From Zygnema cylindricum (taxonomy: Eukaryota; Streptophyta; Zygnematophyceae; Zygnematales; Zygnemataceae), in contig JBBHKE010000724.1 in NCBI GenBank assembly GCA_037447655.1, positions 22,930 to 86,929 of the forward strand: a DNA stretch of 64,000 nt, given 5' to 3'. The position numbers and the translations under genes were made by a program. Below the pieces are notes generated by a model that saw nothing but the letters and a program-made list of their open reading frames with translations, was not told where the DNA came from and did not search any database. Below are positions 46,832 to 59,864 of the stretch, piece after piece; the first letter of the stretch is position 1; every line of letters begins with the position of its first letter.

Positions 46832-49800
46832 ATTTGTAAGAGCTTTGTTTTTGACAACTTCTAGTTAGTATTGGGCTCCACCAGAAAAAGTACCAACGTT
46901 AACCGTTCGTATACATGAAAACAAAGGAAAATAATACGACGAGAGGAATTTAAAAAAACTGAACAAGTTGGAGAAAGTAAACCTAATAGAGACAAAAAAT
47001 AAACTTGAAAGGAAAGAATGTATAGAGAGAAGGACGAACAAGCAAATTACATGGAAAATTTGCGAGCAACAGAAAACGACAAAAAATGAACACACCCTAA
47101 AAAATAAAATAAAACTATCCAATCAACCACCAATGAGCTAAAACCCCAAAAACAACCAAAAACCTCCCACACCCTGCAGAGCACGTTGAGAGAGGTCTAG
47201 ATTATGGCGAGAATCCGTAACCACAATTGTAGAAAGGAAAAAAAAATGGAAGCTTCCACACTTTGTAAAGATACTAAAAGAAAAGGCAGGATAAATTAAA
47301 AAGCACGATGGTAACCCATCTGAGTCCGGGGGTACAAAAGTGGTGACATGGCCAAGATACAGATAAACATGACGATTAAAGAACGCGAGAACAAGAAGGT
47401 GAGAACTCCTTAGGCCTCTCTCTTCGGAATCCGCCATCAAATCAAAATCATCGATACTGTAGCTTCTCAAAGAACACGCATAGTCACGCGTGTTCCTCCT
47501 AGAGAAGTCACATGCGGTGACTCCAACACGTCTCACAACATGAGCTACAACTATAACAAAAGTAGGATTTCCGCTATTACAAAAAAATGTAAAGTCTTTA
47601 TTGCAAGAGTCTTTATTGTAAGAGTCTCTGTTACAATGGTTCCAAATACAACGAGCACCACCGAGCAAACCAATACCGACGCGCCTCGAAAAATAAATAA
47701 GTGAAACCTCACGACGAATAGAAAAGCCTTATTCAGAAGCATTAGTCAACAAGATGTCATCACGGACGATGTCGGTCCCTAAATCAACTCCCCTCTATGG
47801 GAACAATGAAGGAGCAAATGGACTCCATTGGTCTCAAGAACAGAGAGGAAGAGCAAGAGCAGACAAAGCCAACCGAGTGACAAAATGGAGGACTCTTGTT
47901 TCGAGGCTTATTCTGAGCTAAATAGTGACAATCTTCTATCACAATCTAAAACCATGATACATTCTTCTTCTCAGATATTTGCAATATTTACATCAAAAAG
48001 GGTCAAGTACACTTAAAGACAAAAACGGCTGAGGCCAACACTAGATCACACCTACCAAAACCCTTCAAACAACCTGAAGACCCTAAAGAGTCCAATGAAG
48101 TACACCATGTACAACTGTTATCACTGGAATAGTATTATCCACTCCTCTTTGTGCTCACAATTCTAATTTCCAGTTTTGCTGACCGACAGTTGTAAATAAG
48201 TAATAATCCCAACTTCCCTCTACAACGGGTACGATTGATAATCTGACAGGTAAAAAAATTAACGAAAACAAAAGAAAGCATCAACCTTAACATAGAAATA
48301 CACGGTGTACACTGGTCGTCTGTCTGTGTTGATACTCTTCTTATCCTCAAATGTTGTTCTGAAAGTACAATAAATTTCCAGCCTGACATCTGAACATCTG
48401 AAGAAAACATTTTAACATTAATAACGATACATTGTACAAATTCAGGATCCAATTCCAACGATTTTCCATACAACCAAGGTTTCATACAACGAGGTTCCAT
48501 TCAAAAACATTTCATTTGACAAAATCCTAATACCGGAGAAACATAGATCCTCAACTTTGTACCGACTCCTTTCTCCCTCATTATTTCCATACCTTTGGTT
48601 TTTTTAGAGTTTATAGGGTTTTAGGGTCCCTGCTCCCTCAATTTTTCGATGTTAGGCATATTTAAACATTGGGCGGAAAAGTGGACACGAGCCACACGTT
48701 GAATTTTTCTACAAACTTGTTACATCTTATTTTACGCCATCAAGACTTTTCCGACTTTTCTTGACTTTGAGATATAACAGCCCTCCTCATTAAAACCAAC
48801 TATCTAAAATTCTCTCTTTTTTCAAATATAGACAGAGACGTAAGTTAAAAGTGACTCAATATAAACAGGTTCTACGTAAAGCTACAAAAAAACAAACAAA
48901 TGAAAAAAAAAGAAAACAAAAGAACCAAATAGATTTACAGCATTCACTGGCATCATTTGTTGTTCACTATAATGCTGTTCAATATCTGCAAGATCTGATA
49001 TCGTCGCTTCTCACGTTAAAAGCCACACCCTGTAACCAAAAAGAAGTCAGAAGGGAAGAAGGACAGCGGTTCTTCATTAAATCTCAATGTTAATAATACT
49101 GGGCTCTAAAACTGTGAATTATCCAGTCCAAATTGAAAATTCAGTAGCATTGCAAGCACTGAACAATTATGCTGCATTGAATTTGTGGGAATATATTTGT
49201 GGAGAACTCATTTCAACACATAAATTGTTTGAATAATTTCTTCTGGCTGGCCCATCATTTCTCCTGTTTAAAATACTTGAAGCATTAGAGATCACCGCAG
49301 ATCTGCATCAAAATAACACGCCTACAAAATTCTGGCGTATATACATTTTCATCAAAAACTCACTTGTTTGAGATGAGTTGAGTATATTTCCTTACCCAAA
49401 AATTCATCTAAACAGACAACTGCAAACTTCAGTAAATAATAAAAAACACTAAGGATAAAATGAGCTACTGAAGGTCACATTCACAAATATAACAAAATTT
49501 CATAAGGTATCTGTGTAATATACTTCATATCATGGTGTAACATAAAACAGGGTGACAGTAAATGCCATCCAACACAGTTATCTTCCATGAGCTGGCTGCA
49601 GTCAGGTGGCATTTTCCAAAATACTTTTAGCAAAACTGATAAGACAACTGAAGAAACAATTATTGCAAAATTGATTGAAACTGCCGTCCATTAAACAAGG
49701 GAAACGAGCTGTACAATCACAAGTTTTAGACTGCAAAAAATAAAATGTAAACCATAGGGCATCACAGCGGATGCTTTCAATGAACAACAGAAAATAAAAT

Positions 49801-50629
49801 ACACAACTCTCCTACCACATTGACTTTTAAGCTCACTAACATTGACTGAGTCTAGTTTCGTCCAGGAATAACAAGCCATTTTCAGGGTCCACTAAAAATT
49901 TCCATATCCAATCTTTTCTCTACATCGCCCAAAACACCCAAAGTTCCTGCGACTCCTGCAATCACAGCAAAAGGCTGTCAATGATTAAAGACCCTAGAAG
50001 TTTCACTGTTTCAACCTAGAACGAACCAGCAGTTATGATTGCATCATAAGCATGTCAACCAGATTTCAAGAAAGAAAAGAAGTGTTCGGGCAGCTCAGGC
50101 CTGACGAATCCTTGACCGGAGTCATCATGTCAGGCAGACAATGCTTCCCGCAATCCATCTATGTACACATAGTCGCTAGCGTTTCCACAGCCCAAAAGCC
50201 TCCGGCCAGCCGGCTTAATTGTGCACAAAGGCAGGCAGAACAGACTCTAAATCCAGGAATAATGAGAATGGAAACGTGTCCAATGCACTTCAGCACAGAT
50301 TCACAAGAGACATCAACATTAACAAAAGTGAAAAGACATGTAAAAGCGGTTCAAAGGACAAAACAAACAGCATTGACGATCTCATTTGATAAATGCAAAT
50401 GGGCCAGTAAAAGGGAGATAATGAGCAGTTAGCAGCCTGCAGTATAACCAAAAAAACAAAGAGATAAAAATTTGCAGCATCATTCCATAGATATAAGGAG
50501 TCCTTTCAGAACTTTGAGGATGGGGAGGAAGCAGAGGAAGGGGAAAAAGAAAGGTAGTCAGATATGATTAGTAAGCACTAGAGCTCTTCTTTTCATTGGG
50601 TACAAAGGGCCCATCCCACCTTCTCCGCT
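46832..50629. other. Non-coding
   Basis: Almost 4 kb without a supportable gene. The longest open frames (47138-47668 minus, which lacks an ATG at its start; 50052-50432 plus) show no domain and no partner exons. Its upper end flanks the eIF4A-III pseudogene 3' side. Confidence 0.5.
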
Positions 50630-51166
50630 TCAAAAAAAAAAACGTCCTCGAAGAAATGTGATCATGCCTCATTCCTTCTATTTCAAACTTCTTCACAAAG
50701 GTTGTTTCCATTTCCGCGAGTTTAATTATTTAGCAATAGAATTTTAAAAAGATTTTGAAGACGAAAAAATAAAAGTTCCATGGACAAATAAAAATAGCAT
50801 TAAAGATGAGAAACTGCATTAAAAAATGCGTCAAAAATTGCATCAAATATTGCGTCAAAAATCCTATTAAAAAACTAAAAGATCATTAAAAAACTGCATC
50901 GAATATTGTCCAGCCGTACCTTTCGTCCCAAACGACCGGATCTACCGATACGATGGATATAAAGCTCACGACTGATGGGAAGATCGTAGTTAATGACTAG
51001 TGATACCTGAATTATGGCCCAAGACCAATCCCAAGCATGTCAAAATAACAGCTGGCAAAGCCAGAAACGCTTTGTCCTTCTGTGATGGAGAAGCAAAACC
51101 ACAAACTGATCAAAATTAACCTAACCTCGCAAATTGAATATACAATTGATAAACTTGACTTCAAGG

Positions 51167-51372
51167 TACACCGTGAATCGCTCAGTATTAGCGTTGCTAT
51201 TACAAGTTTGGTTTTTTTCCCTCTGAACACCAAGTAGTGTTAACTAGCTTTTTTCTTAACCCTCATCGTTTTTGCGGTTCACAACCTTCCATGTCTTTAG
51301 AACCGGAAATAGAATTATTAACACTAAAACAGCCTCAAGCTAATTATTCCTTAATAGCAGCTTCACTGTGTA
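51167..51372. mobile_element. MITE family A inside a helicase pseudogene intron
   Basis: Starts TACACCGTGAATCGCTCAGT and ends TTCACTGTGTA, with TA at both ends. It lies in the intron between the 51734-51566 and 51006-50920 exons. Confidence 0.65.
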
Positions 51373-54104
51373 GTCACAGGGATGATGTCAGAAAAAAATC
51401 ACAAAAATCTAGTTGATAAGATCCTCTCAGATGATAACAACGTAATTAGAACCGAAGAAGTTTTTAATTTCCAGTTTGATTTCCAGTGTTTATCCATATC
51501 CAAAAAACCTAGTGTAAAGGAATAAATATTGAAGATCTTTCTAATTTCCAGTTTTGAATGAATACCTGTTGCACATCAATACCTCGAGCCCAAACATCTG
51601 TGGTGATAAGAACTCTTGTGGTGCCTGATCTGAACTCAGCCAATAATGGCATCTCATTCTTTTTGAGGCATGTCTCCATGAATTGAAGATACAGTAAAAT
51701 TGTTTGCCCTCATTTTCTCTGTCAGACAATCCACCTGCACAGGAGAGACTCCAAAAAATTTGTTTTGCTCCCTATGGACATGTCTCCACTAACTCATTTT
51801 AAAAATGCAATCTACATATGCTAATGTTCAAGAAACCCTCAACCAAAACCGTCTCAGGACATGGGTACAAAATAAAGCAGAGAGTACACAAAATATGTAT
51901 TATGGAGGACATTGATTGAACAACCACGAACCAAATCAGGAGATATCTCAAGACACATACTAGTTCCTTCGGCCAATATTATACCGTCTTGAACGCTAAT
52001 TGAAAAACCATAAAAAAATATCGCCCATACTGCAGCCTAAGATTTTTAAGCATTTGGCCAGGTTTTGGACCTAATTGCTTACAAAAATAGTGGCCTAGTC
52101 TCCTCATTAAAAAGGTTGGTTATTGATTCCGACGTACAGAAATTAACAGCAGAACCCTTTTAACTTTTGGAAAATCCCTAAAGTAAACCCTGAAGGAACA
52201 TATAGATGGCCCATAAAATTAATCTAGAAAAACAAGCCTGCCACTCAATCACTTCATGGATGACATGTCTGGCCCCAGTATTTCATTTATGAAAGGACAA
52301 AATATGTCAAATCTTCTGTTCTGAACTATACGACCCATCGCTATTAATGCAAAGGAATTATTAGTGTAAATGCGGAACTAGAACGTACGTTACAAATTTA
52401 GTATAGGGAAATGTGACAGATTGTAGTCCACCTCCCTAGACTGTTATTAACACTAAATTATGATTTTCGGCAAAAAGAATTGGATCGGTAGTGTACTTCA
52501 GCAATTTCAAAAGCTGAAAACAACAGACCAAACATATTTAATGATTGAAAAACATACAAACAAAAAGAATCCATGCAAACTCCTCTGAAAATCAAATGCT
52601 ATCCACAATGATTCCGGATCAGCTGAAGAATGAAAGCCAGGGCTCATTTCTTTCAGCATTTATAAACTTCACCTACCTTCCTCTTTGTGTTGCAAAAAAT
52701 GACTGCCTGTGTGATTGTGAGCATATCATAGAGATCACACAGTGTGTCAAACTTCCACTCTTCCTTCTCGACTGCTACAAAAAACTGCTTAATTCCCTGT
52801 ATTAAAAAAACCAGCCACATTACAACACATAAGTTCACATGAATACGGTATCACCAATTGACAGCACCTCATAATTTTATTTTATAATCTAAGTGAGTCA
52901 TTCAGCCTACAACCCTAAGTTTCAGAAAGTGTCTACATGTGAAACTATAGGACTCCGTGTCAGTAAGACTAGGTATGCATCCTTAATTTAAAGGTTACAG
53001 CATGTAAAAGGTTGCCTGTAAACGATAACATGCAATATTCATGGTTTAATAATAATGAACAAAGGTTAATGGAACTAAAATAATGTTAGGTCAATTGCTC
53101 TGTTTCCCACCTACCAAAGAAGCAAAGACAGGACTGTGCAATGACACCCTAATATGCAAAACAGATTTGTGATGACTAACAGTGTACTCTGTAAATTTAC
53201 CATGACACTCAGCTGTGCTACAAAGAGTACCAAAGAAAAGCCTGATCGCTTTCACATGTCAGCGGTAAAAACCCATTGACTGCATCACCTTTGCTGAGGC
53301 AAAAAAGACCAAAAAAAGCCGAGAGAAAAGAAAAAATAAGAGAAGTATGAACGAACCTCCAATGTCAATTCATCACGCTTCACCAAGATACGAACAGGAT
53401 CGGTCATAAACTTGTTGGTAATTTCCAAAATTTCATGCGGTAAGGTAGCAGAAACTAAGACAACCTGCACATGCCCAAGCCGATTTTGTTGATTTATTTC
53501 AGACAAAAAAAAGAGAACCTCAATTTAAGATTTTGATGAAACCCTGCCAGGGATAGGACTGCATCCAATAGGTTCCTGTCCGCCAGAATAGCTATACATA
53601 GAACAACAGGACGTGAAAATGTATGCAACCGATATACTCCTCATGTGACATTTCAGAAAGAAATCAAGATGCAGTTATTCTGCGTTTACAAAATGTGTGA
53701 ATAATTGGATGAAAATCCTTACATGCAGCTCCGGGGGGAGATAACGATATACATCATAAATCTGATCCTTGAATCCACTGTTCAACATTTCGTCTGATTC
53801 GTCCTGTTCCCCAGTAAAAAATTGTCAGGAAATAAACCAAGTACCACAACAAAAGCCAGCTACACTGCATATCAGTGGAGAAAAGTTCCAAGTATTGAAG
53901 GAATATTAGTATCAATAATACTAATTTAGGGCAGAAAGACGTGGCAGATTGCTGTCAACTCTTCTAAACAGTGATGGTAACACTAATATGTGATTTTTGG
54001 TCAGAAAAGCAGCGACAAATGTCTGTAATTAACACTAATAGATGTGGGCAGGGTAGATGGCTGACGACCATTAAACAAATTAATACAAACCATACTTTTC
54101 TTAC

Positions 54105-54300
54105 CTCGACCTCCCCCCCCACTTCCCTCTCCCTCACCCTCTCGCACTTGAACTCTCACTGACTCTTTCCACCTGTCCCTTCTCTCAACTCCATCTCCTC
54201 GTCGTCTTCCTCCTCCTTTCTCTTCCCTCCCTCCTCTCTTCTTCTCCCTCCCTCTTCCCCTCTTCTTCTCCCTCCCTCTCCCTCCATCTCTTTCCACAAT
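54105..54300. repeat. CT-rich tract in a helicase pseudogene intron
   Basis: Pyrimidine-rich CTCCCTCC-like DNA directly downstream, on the coding strand, of the exon ending at 54304. It extends the open frame of that exon artefactually. Confidence 0.7.
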
Positions 54301-55397
54301 CACCAGAATAAGAATCTTTATTGATCTAGTTCGAAGAGTTCTCCGTTTAATCATGTCATAAACACGTCCAGGAGTCCCGGAAACCACATGCACTCCGTAC
54401 TCAAGCTTTCTAATATCTTCGCCGATACTCCGCCCTCCAATGCAAGCATGAGCTTGAACATTCATAAAGTCTCCAATAGCCAAGATAGTCTTTTGCGTTT
54501 GTGCAGCAAGTTCCCTTGTAGGAGAGAGAATTAGGGCTTGAACTCTGCAAATGTGCAAAGATGACGAAGAAAAGAAGAAAAAAGAAAAGAAGAAAAGAAA
54601 AAAAAGAAGAAAAGAAGAAAAGAAGAAAAGAAGAGCACGATGAGCTTGACAAACAAAGGTGTAAATCTCAGGCCAACATAACAAAGAGATCCAAACAGAA
54701 AGCAAAGAAGCATCAAAAGCTTTCTAGGCAACAAAAAAAAAACACAAAAACAAATATCCCAAGGGCAATGGAATATTCTTCCAAGAATATTCCTGCTTTG
54801 AAAAAAAAACAAAGGTGCAATTGCAGAAAAATTGTCACTGCAGTTACAGATAAAAAGTTGCAGAAAAAAAAGCGAGTGGCAATAGTCCTGCAAATAGTAG
54901 AGCACTCACTCTCTAGTTGCTGTATCGAAAAGCAACCATAGAAGTCTTTCCTGTTCCTGACTAAGCTTGTGCAGTCACATCACGGCCATGGATGATAGGC
55001 ATGACTGCTCTTTACTGAATAGCCGATGGCTTTTCGAAGCCATAGTTATAGATTCCACGAAGAAGGTCTTCTCTAATGCCCTAATACTATCGAAACTTGT
55101 AATTACTTCTACTCCTTTACTTGTTTCGAATACAAGATGCTCTTCTTCGTCTGCCATTTCTTCGCGCGACTTTGACTTTCTACCAGCCATGGCTGAAACC
55201 AACCACTAAAAGAAAGATGGATGGAAGTGTTCAAAGATTGTCAGATGTTCTGAAATTTTTAGGCGCCAAAATATTTAAAATTCGACGATGATACAAAGAA
55301 ATTAAAGAGTGCAAAAAACCACAAGAATAGCGCGACGAAAGTTTCGTTACGAGATTACTTTTTGTGATTTCGGTTGGATTTTTGAATGTATATATCA

Positions 55398-56048
55398 CAT
55401 AGTTCAAAAGTAGGCGTTTTTATGGTAGGCATTTGGTAGGCGCACAAAACTTGGCACTAAACTCGCGTAGAGTAGGCATATTGAATGGGTGTGCGTTGCG
55501 GACACTCTTGTACGATCGTACGAATATGACGTATGATCATAGTACAGCGCACGCTACCTGACGAAGTTTTTTAGCGAACTGACGCGGCGTAGGATGACAT
55601 TCCGCCGGAAAGAAAACCCGAAAGAAAACCCGGAAAAAAAAAAAAAACGCGGACAGGCAACCTGGTTGGTCAATTTGAGGCTTTATTTAGTGTGGCCTTC
55701 AAAATTGCAGACGCTAATATGACAAATTGTCCTATCGTAAGTTGTGTTATGTGCTTTTCATGTGATCTTCTGAAGATCAATATTTTGATCAGCGACCGTC
55801 CGATCGTCCAAATCTGACGGCTGAAATAAAAAACACCTCAAAATTCATAGAAAAAATATTTTTTGTCCGATTTTTTTCCAAAATTTAGACATGCCGTTTA
55901 ATTCTCTATCGATCGATGTGCAACTCAACCCTCTTAACCTTTTTTTTCATTTTTCGACCAATACAATATGGGTCTTAAGGGCATATTGTATGTTTTGCAT
56001 ACAATAGGCATACTGTATGGGCCTACTTTCACCTACTTTTGAACTATG
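55398..56048. mobile_element. TIR element, family B, about 651 bp
   Basis: Starts CATAGTTCAAAAGTAGGCG and ends CCTACTTTTGAACTATG. It is inverted relative to 27097-27609 and shares GGTAGGCG, AAATCTGACGG, GACATGCCGTTTAATTCTC and CATACAATAGGCATACTG. It lies between two divergent gene starts (55190 minus, 56511 plus). Confidence 0.7.
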
Positions 56049-56510
56049 ATATATCATGTGCGAAATATTTCGATTTCCGTAACAATATTTCGCGAAAAAT
56101 ATATAGCGTAACGTAAATGGTAACATATAATAAATTAAAAATATTTCGATTTCGCGAAATATTACGTAATAATATTTCGGTTTCAGGCTGCCGTCGTGAC
56201 ACGTATGCTCACTATCCAACGTGTCGCGGCTCAAATTTTTCTTTACAGAAACTTTCGACACGAATGCTTCGCGAAAAAACATCCAACGGTCATTCTTAAC
56301 CTTTAAAGAATACTGGGAAGATTCTCTGGAATGTTCTTCGCCTTTAAAAACAAAATAAGAAGTACGGCACAATACGGAGAAATCCAAATTTCTGTAAACA
56401 ACCTCACTTTTTGACTAATGGAACGCCACCATTAATTTTTTGAAGGAAATCAAAGCAAGAGCTAAGAACAAAAGCAAACAAGAAAAAAAGAAACAAGCAT
56501 TCTCATCATC

Positions 56511-56720
56511 ATGGCAGCCATGGCTTCCACTGCATCTTACATGTCAACTGCTCTTTTGTCTTCTGTGAGTACTCCTGCTTCTTCTAGTGCTACTTCCGGC
56601 TGGAAAAATGCTCAGCACAAGGGGTTGTCCTCTGTTGCATCTCGGAGTTCAACAAGCTTTTTGAATGTTGCTAGCAAATCGAGAAGCTCTCCATCAACTT
56701 CACGAGTCACTGAATGTAAA
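56511..56720 (+). other. PRXQ: PrxQ exon 1: transit peptide
   Basis: Encodes MAAMASTASYMSTALLSS and a Ser/Thr/Ala/Lys/Arg-rich sequence up to VTECK. The ATG at 56511 has G at +4. The Met codon three residues later (MAS) could also serve. The donor is GTATGT. Confidence 0.8.
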
Positions 56721-59700
56721 GTATGTACTTTTAGTATGTACTTTTATTTCTCTTTGTTTCTCAGACGTTGAGAGACTCTCTCTCTGTCTGTCCCTTTGCA
56801 AATCTGTTTCTCAGTTTCTCTGTTTCTCTCTGTCTGCATTAACTTTCTTGGAAATAAGTCTCTGTGTGGACTGTTCTAACTGGAAGACTAATGAATGTAT
56901 TTTTCTTTCTCCGCTTTTTCAGGTAGATTCGGTTTCTTTTTTCTTTTTTTTTAAACTCCCTAGGTTTTTTTCTTCTTCGTTCTCTTTGCTTTTTTCTGTG
57001 TCTTTCTTCGCCATTATTTCTATATTCGGCTGTGTGTTTTTTATCATCTGCTTACGTGTTCTGAATTTAGTTTTTAATAAATCATTTATCGGACTGACGT
57101 GAGCAGAGACGGTCATTTACTCCTGGAATTTAGAAATTCTGCTGTAAAGTTTAGTATGCTTCATAGTTTGTATGCTTTTTAGATTTAAACATGTGAATTT
57201 TGCGTAGGTTCCTGTCTCGAACAACGAGTGCGGAAATGTGATCCACACTCCTTGGTGCAAGTATTTAACAATATATCATAATAGATATGTAATAACTATA
57301 TCAACTGGCCTGTTCAAGCCTGCGAAACGCCTTGACATGAAATGACAATTATGAGTGCTCTGTCCTTGGAGTAAATTCATCCGAGCTAGATGATTAATAC
57401 AGAATCCTTGCAATAGCAATTTTTAGTTTTGCTTAATAAACGTTTTTATGTTAACTAGTAGAGAACTCTTGCAAGAGATTTTTTTTTGTTCTTCAATATT
57501 AATTAACGTAATGTTTGTATGTTCGATGAGCAGGTGAGTGTGGGAGATTCAGCTCCTGCTGTATCATTGAAGGATCAGGATGGCCGTTCCTTCAGTTTGT
57601 CCAAACTTCGTGGCAAAAATGTTGTCTTTTACTTTTATCCACAAGCAGAGACTCCAGGCTGTACCAAGCAGGTAAGTTGCATTGACTTTATCTATATATT
57701 GTATCAATGGTTTTGAATGCCTTTCTGTTTCACTAGAGGAAGAGAGGGAGAGGGGAGAGGGAGGGGGAGAGAAAGAGCGAGAGAGAGGGGGAGAGGGAGT
57801 GTTGTGTAATCAGTTGAAATTTAACCTTTTTTAGTATTAGCAAAGTGTTGTAGTATTTGCGTTGATCTACAGTGGATCTTGGTTTTTGCACCTTTTCTTC
57901 TCTCTTTCCGTACCTCAATCCTTCTTCATCTTTCCCGCTTTCAAATTTCCTTATGTTGGGCTCACCAGCTTTCATTCTTCAGTTATTTCCATCATCATCA
58001 ACCATCTTTCTTATATTGTCCTGGTTTTCACCTTCCCTAATTTGATGTGGTTGATCTTTATGTCCATTTTTAAACGCGTAATTTGTTTTTTTCTTTTTTT
58101 TTATACCTTCTCTCAGGCATGTGCTTTCCGTGACTCCTACACGGAATTCAAGAAGCTTGGTGCAGAGGTGGTAGGAGTTAGTGGAGACGCACCAGAGGCC
58201 CTCAAGGTATATTTATCACGTCATTTGCTGAGACTAACATGATCATTAAAAGGTTTATGTAAGACTAGTGACATAAGGTGAGATTGTTACTTGTAAGAAG
58301 GTCGCTTTTGTTCACTTTTTTTATAAGAGATGCACAGAATCATCTGCTCATTAATCTGTTTAATTCAACTCTGTTGAGCATTCCATGCAAAACTATGGTC
58401 TCTCAAATTGTGTAAAAAATGGTTCTCCAGTATATTCAGCAAAGCATGTGAGTTTTGGATACACACAGTCTTATTTATTTATTTTTCTTGTGGTGTTCTG
58501 GTAACTGTCCTGACGGTCGATCCTTTTTCTCCAATGGTGGATTTGCTGAGATACGGTAGCACTGAAACTGCTATCCAAATCCCATTTTTATTGGAACATG
58601 CTTATATTCGAACTTTGGTTTAGGTTTATCTCAGAATCAAAGCCACAGTGAAGGTCAAGACAGAAAAATTGCACAAATTTTTAGTTAAATGGGTACAAAA
58701 GGTCTATGTCTTATCACTGTTGAAGATCTTAGCAATTCGAAACTAGGAAAGGAGTTCCTTTTCATAACTGAGATCCATTAATATACAAATGCAGCATTTC
58801 TCGTGCGGCATCCCACGTTTTCCTGGCAATTTTCTAAATGGTTTTCAAGGTAATAATGGGGTTTTCCAGGCATTCAAGACAAAGTTTAATTTGCCGTACA
58901 CCCTTCTCTCCGATGACGGAAATGAAGTTCGAAAGGAATGGGGAGTTCCTTCTGATCTCTTTGGTGTATTGCCCGGTCGACAGACCTATGTAATTGACAA
59001 AAAGGGCGTTGTACAGGTGAGAATTGAGAAGATTTGAAGAGTGAATTAGATGTTTTTCAATTCTTTAATTTTTGTCGGTGCTCAGTATTTTCTTTATCAT
59101 GCCTCCTTTGCAAAAGGTTTTCGTTGCACAATTTGTCTTTTTTTGCTCACTGTATTTTCTCTGCACCAAGGTTTAAGTTGTAAGTAATAAGGTTTAGTTC
59201 TTTTGTCCTGTATCGGCAAACAATTAAACCAGTAACTGTTGAATTATGGTTGGTTGATAATTGGTTAAATTGTTTCATTATAAACATCAATTATTTCACT
59301 AGTGTTGGTTGAAAAGGATAAAAAAAATTGATGAATGAGTTGAACTTGTTGGTAGTAATGAATAAAAAAAATTCTACCGAATTTGTAAAAGGGCAAATGT
59401 CTTCATCATTCATAGATTTTTTTCTTGAGATCCATATCCAATGTTGATCTGTATTTCTAATTTTCATATAATCTGGAAGCATTTCACGTTTCAAGTTCAG
59501 TTTTTACAAGTACATAATATTTCTTTGTTTCTCTTTTTAGATTTATAAAGCAAAGTACTCACAGGTCGCTAACAATGTGGTTCTTACATGTAAAAATAAT
59601 GAAACATACATGTGAGTTTCGTTTACCAAAAGCTGTTTTTTTTTTGGTTCTGGTTTCTTTTTGTTTTTTTTTTAATTATTGTCTTTTTTTGTGCAGTTGG

Positions 59701-59765
59701 TATTTAACAACCAATTCCAACCCGAGAAACACATCGACAAGACATTGGAAGTCCTTAGTTCTTAA
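56511..59765 (+). CDS. PRXQ: Peroxiredoxin Q, chloroplast, 5 exons
   Basis: Thiol peroxidase that reduces peroxides, recycled by thioredoxin; plant PrxQ is plastidial. Exons 56511-56720, 57534-57671, 58117-58206, 58870-59016, 59697-59765, all GT-AG and all phase 0; 654 bp, 217 aa, the usual plant length. Residues 1 to about 68 are Ser/Ala-rich without acidic residues, a typical chloroplast transit peptide. Mature domain: VGDSAPAVSLKDQDG, then VVFYFYPQAETPGCTKQ with the peroxidatic Cys. The next exon starts ACAFRDSY with the resolving Cys five residues on (C-x4-C, split by an intron). Then LLSDDGNEVRKEWGVP, PGRQTYVIDKKGVVQ and VFNNQFQPEKHID. TAA at 59763-59765. Both catalytic Cys are present and no lesion is seen, so the gene looks functional. 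It is divergent from the helicase pseudogene. Confidence 0.96.
57736..57800. repeat. PRXQ: GA-rich tract in PrxQ intron 2
   Basis: GGAAGAGAGGGAGAGGGG-like simple repeat about 65 bases after the exon 2 donor. Confidence 0.7.
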
Positions 59766-59778
59766 ATATGTCCCATTC

Positions 59779-59864
59779 TAGTACATTTTTTTTTGAAGTA
59801 CAATTTTTTTTCAAGTACATTTCTTTCTGAAGTACATTCCTTTTTCCAGTACATTTTTTTTTGA
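59779..59864 (+). repeat. Tandem AAGTACATTTTTTTT units in the PrxQ 3' flank
   Basis: About five units of a roughly 20-bp sequence (AGTACATTTTTTTTTGA variants) start 14 bases after the PrxQ stop, so probably in its 3' UTR. Confidence 0.7.

Larger units (their letters stand above)
50630..55190 (-). pseudogene. EIF4A3: eIF4A-III (DEAD-box helicase) pseudogene, introns retained
   Basis: Family role: RNA helicase core of the exon-junction complex. Coding-order exons: 55190-54910, 54544-54304, 53803-53723, 53464-53357, 52796-52677, 51734-51566, 51006-50920, plus a decayed last exon near 50725-50630. All splice sites are GT-AG. Motifs: LVFETSKGVEVITSF, SPTREL, SGTPGRV, DESDEML (the eIF4A-III form of DEAD), [40 protein letters not shown]. 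Lesions: frameshift near 55083; TAA at 55012-55014 in the Q motif; TAG at 54961-54963 just before SGTGKT; deletion with frameshift before the exon 1 donor; TGA at 51654-51656 in exon 6, then a one-base shift near 51645. A dead unprocessed copy. Exons 2-5 and 7 are clean, so inactivation seems recent. Confidence 0.88.

Noticed and set aside
47138-47668. Open frame of 176 codons on the minus strand
   Set aside because: It does not begin with ATG, has no recognisable domain, and no phase-compatible neighbouring exon was found.
50052-50432. 126-codon plus-strand ORF with ATG
   Set aside because: No domain, and it lies antisense beside the decayed 3' end of the helicase pseudogene; likely chance.
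54910-55190. Reassigned genetic code (TAA/TAG read as Gln, as in some ulvophyte algae), because both exon 1 stops in the helicase are at Gln positions
   Set aside because: The same locus also has a TGA at an Arg position and several frameshifts, and PrxQ ends with TAA where the family normally ends. A pseudogene under the standard code explains all of this.
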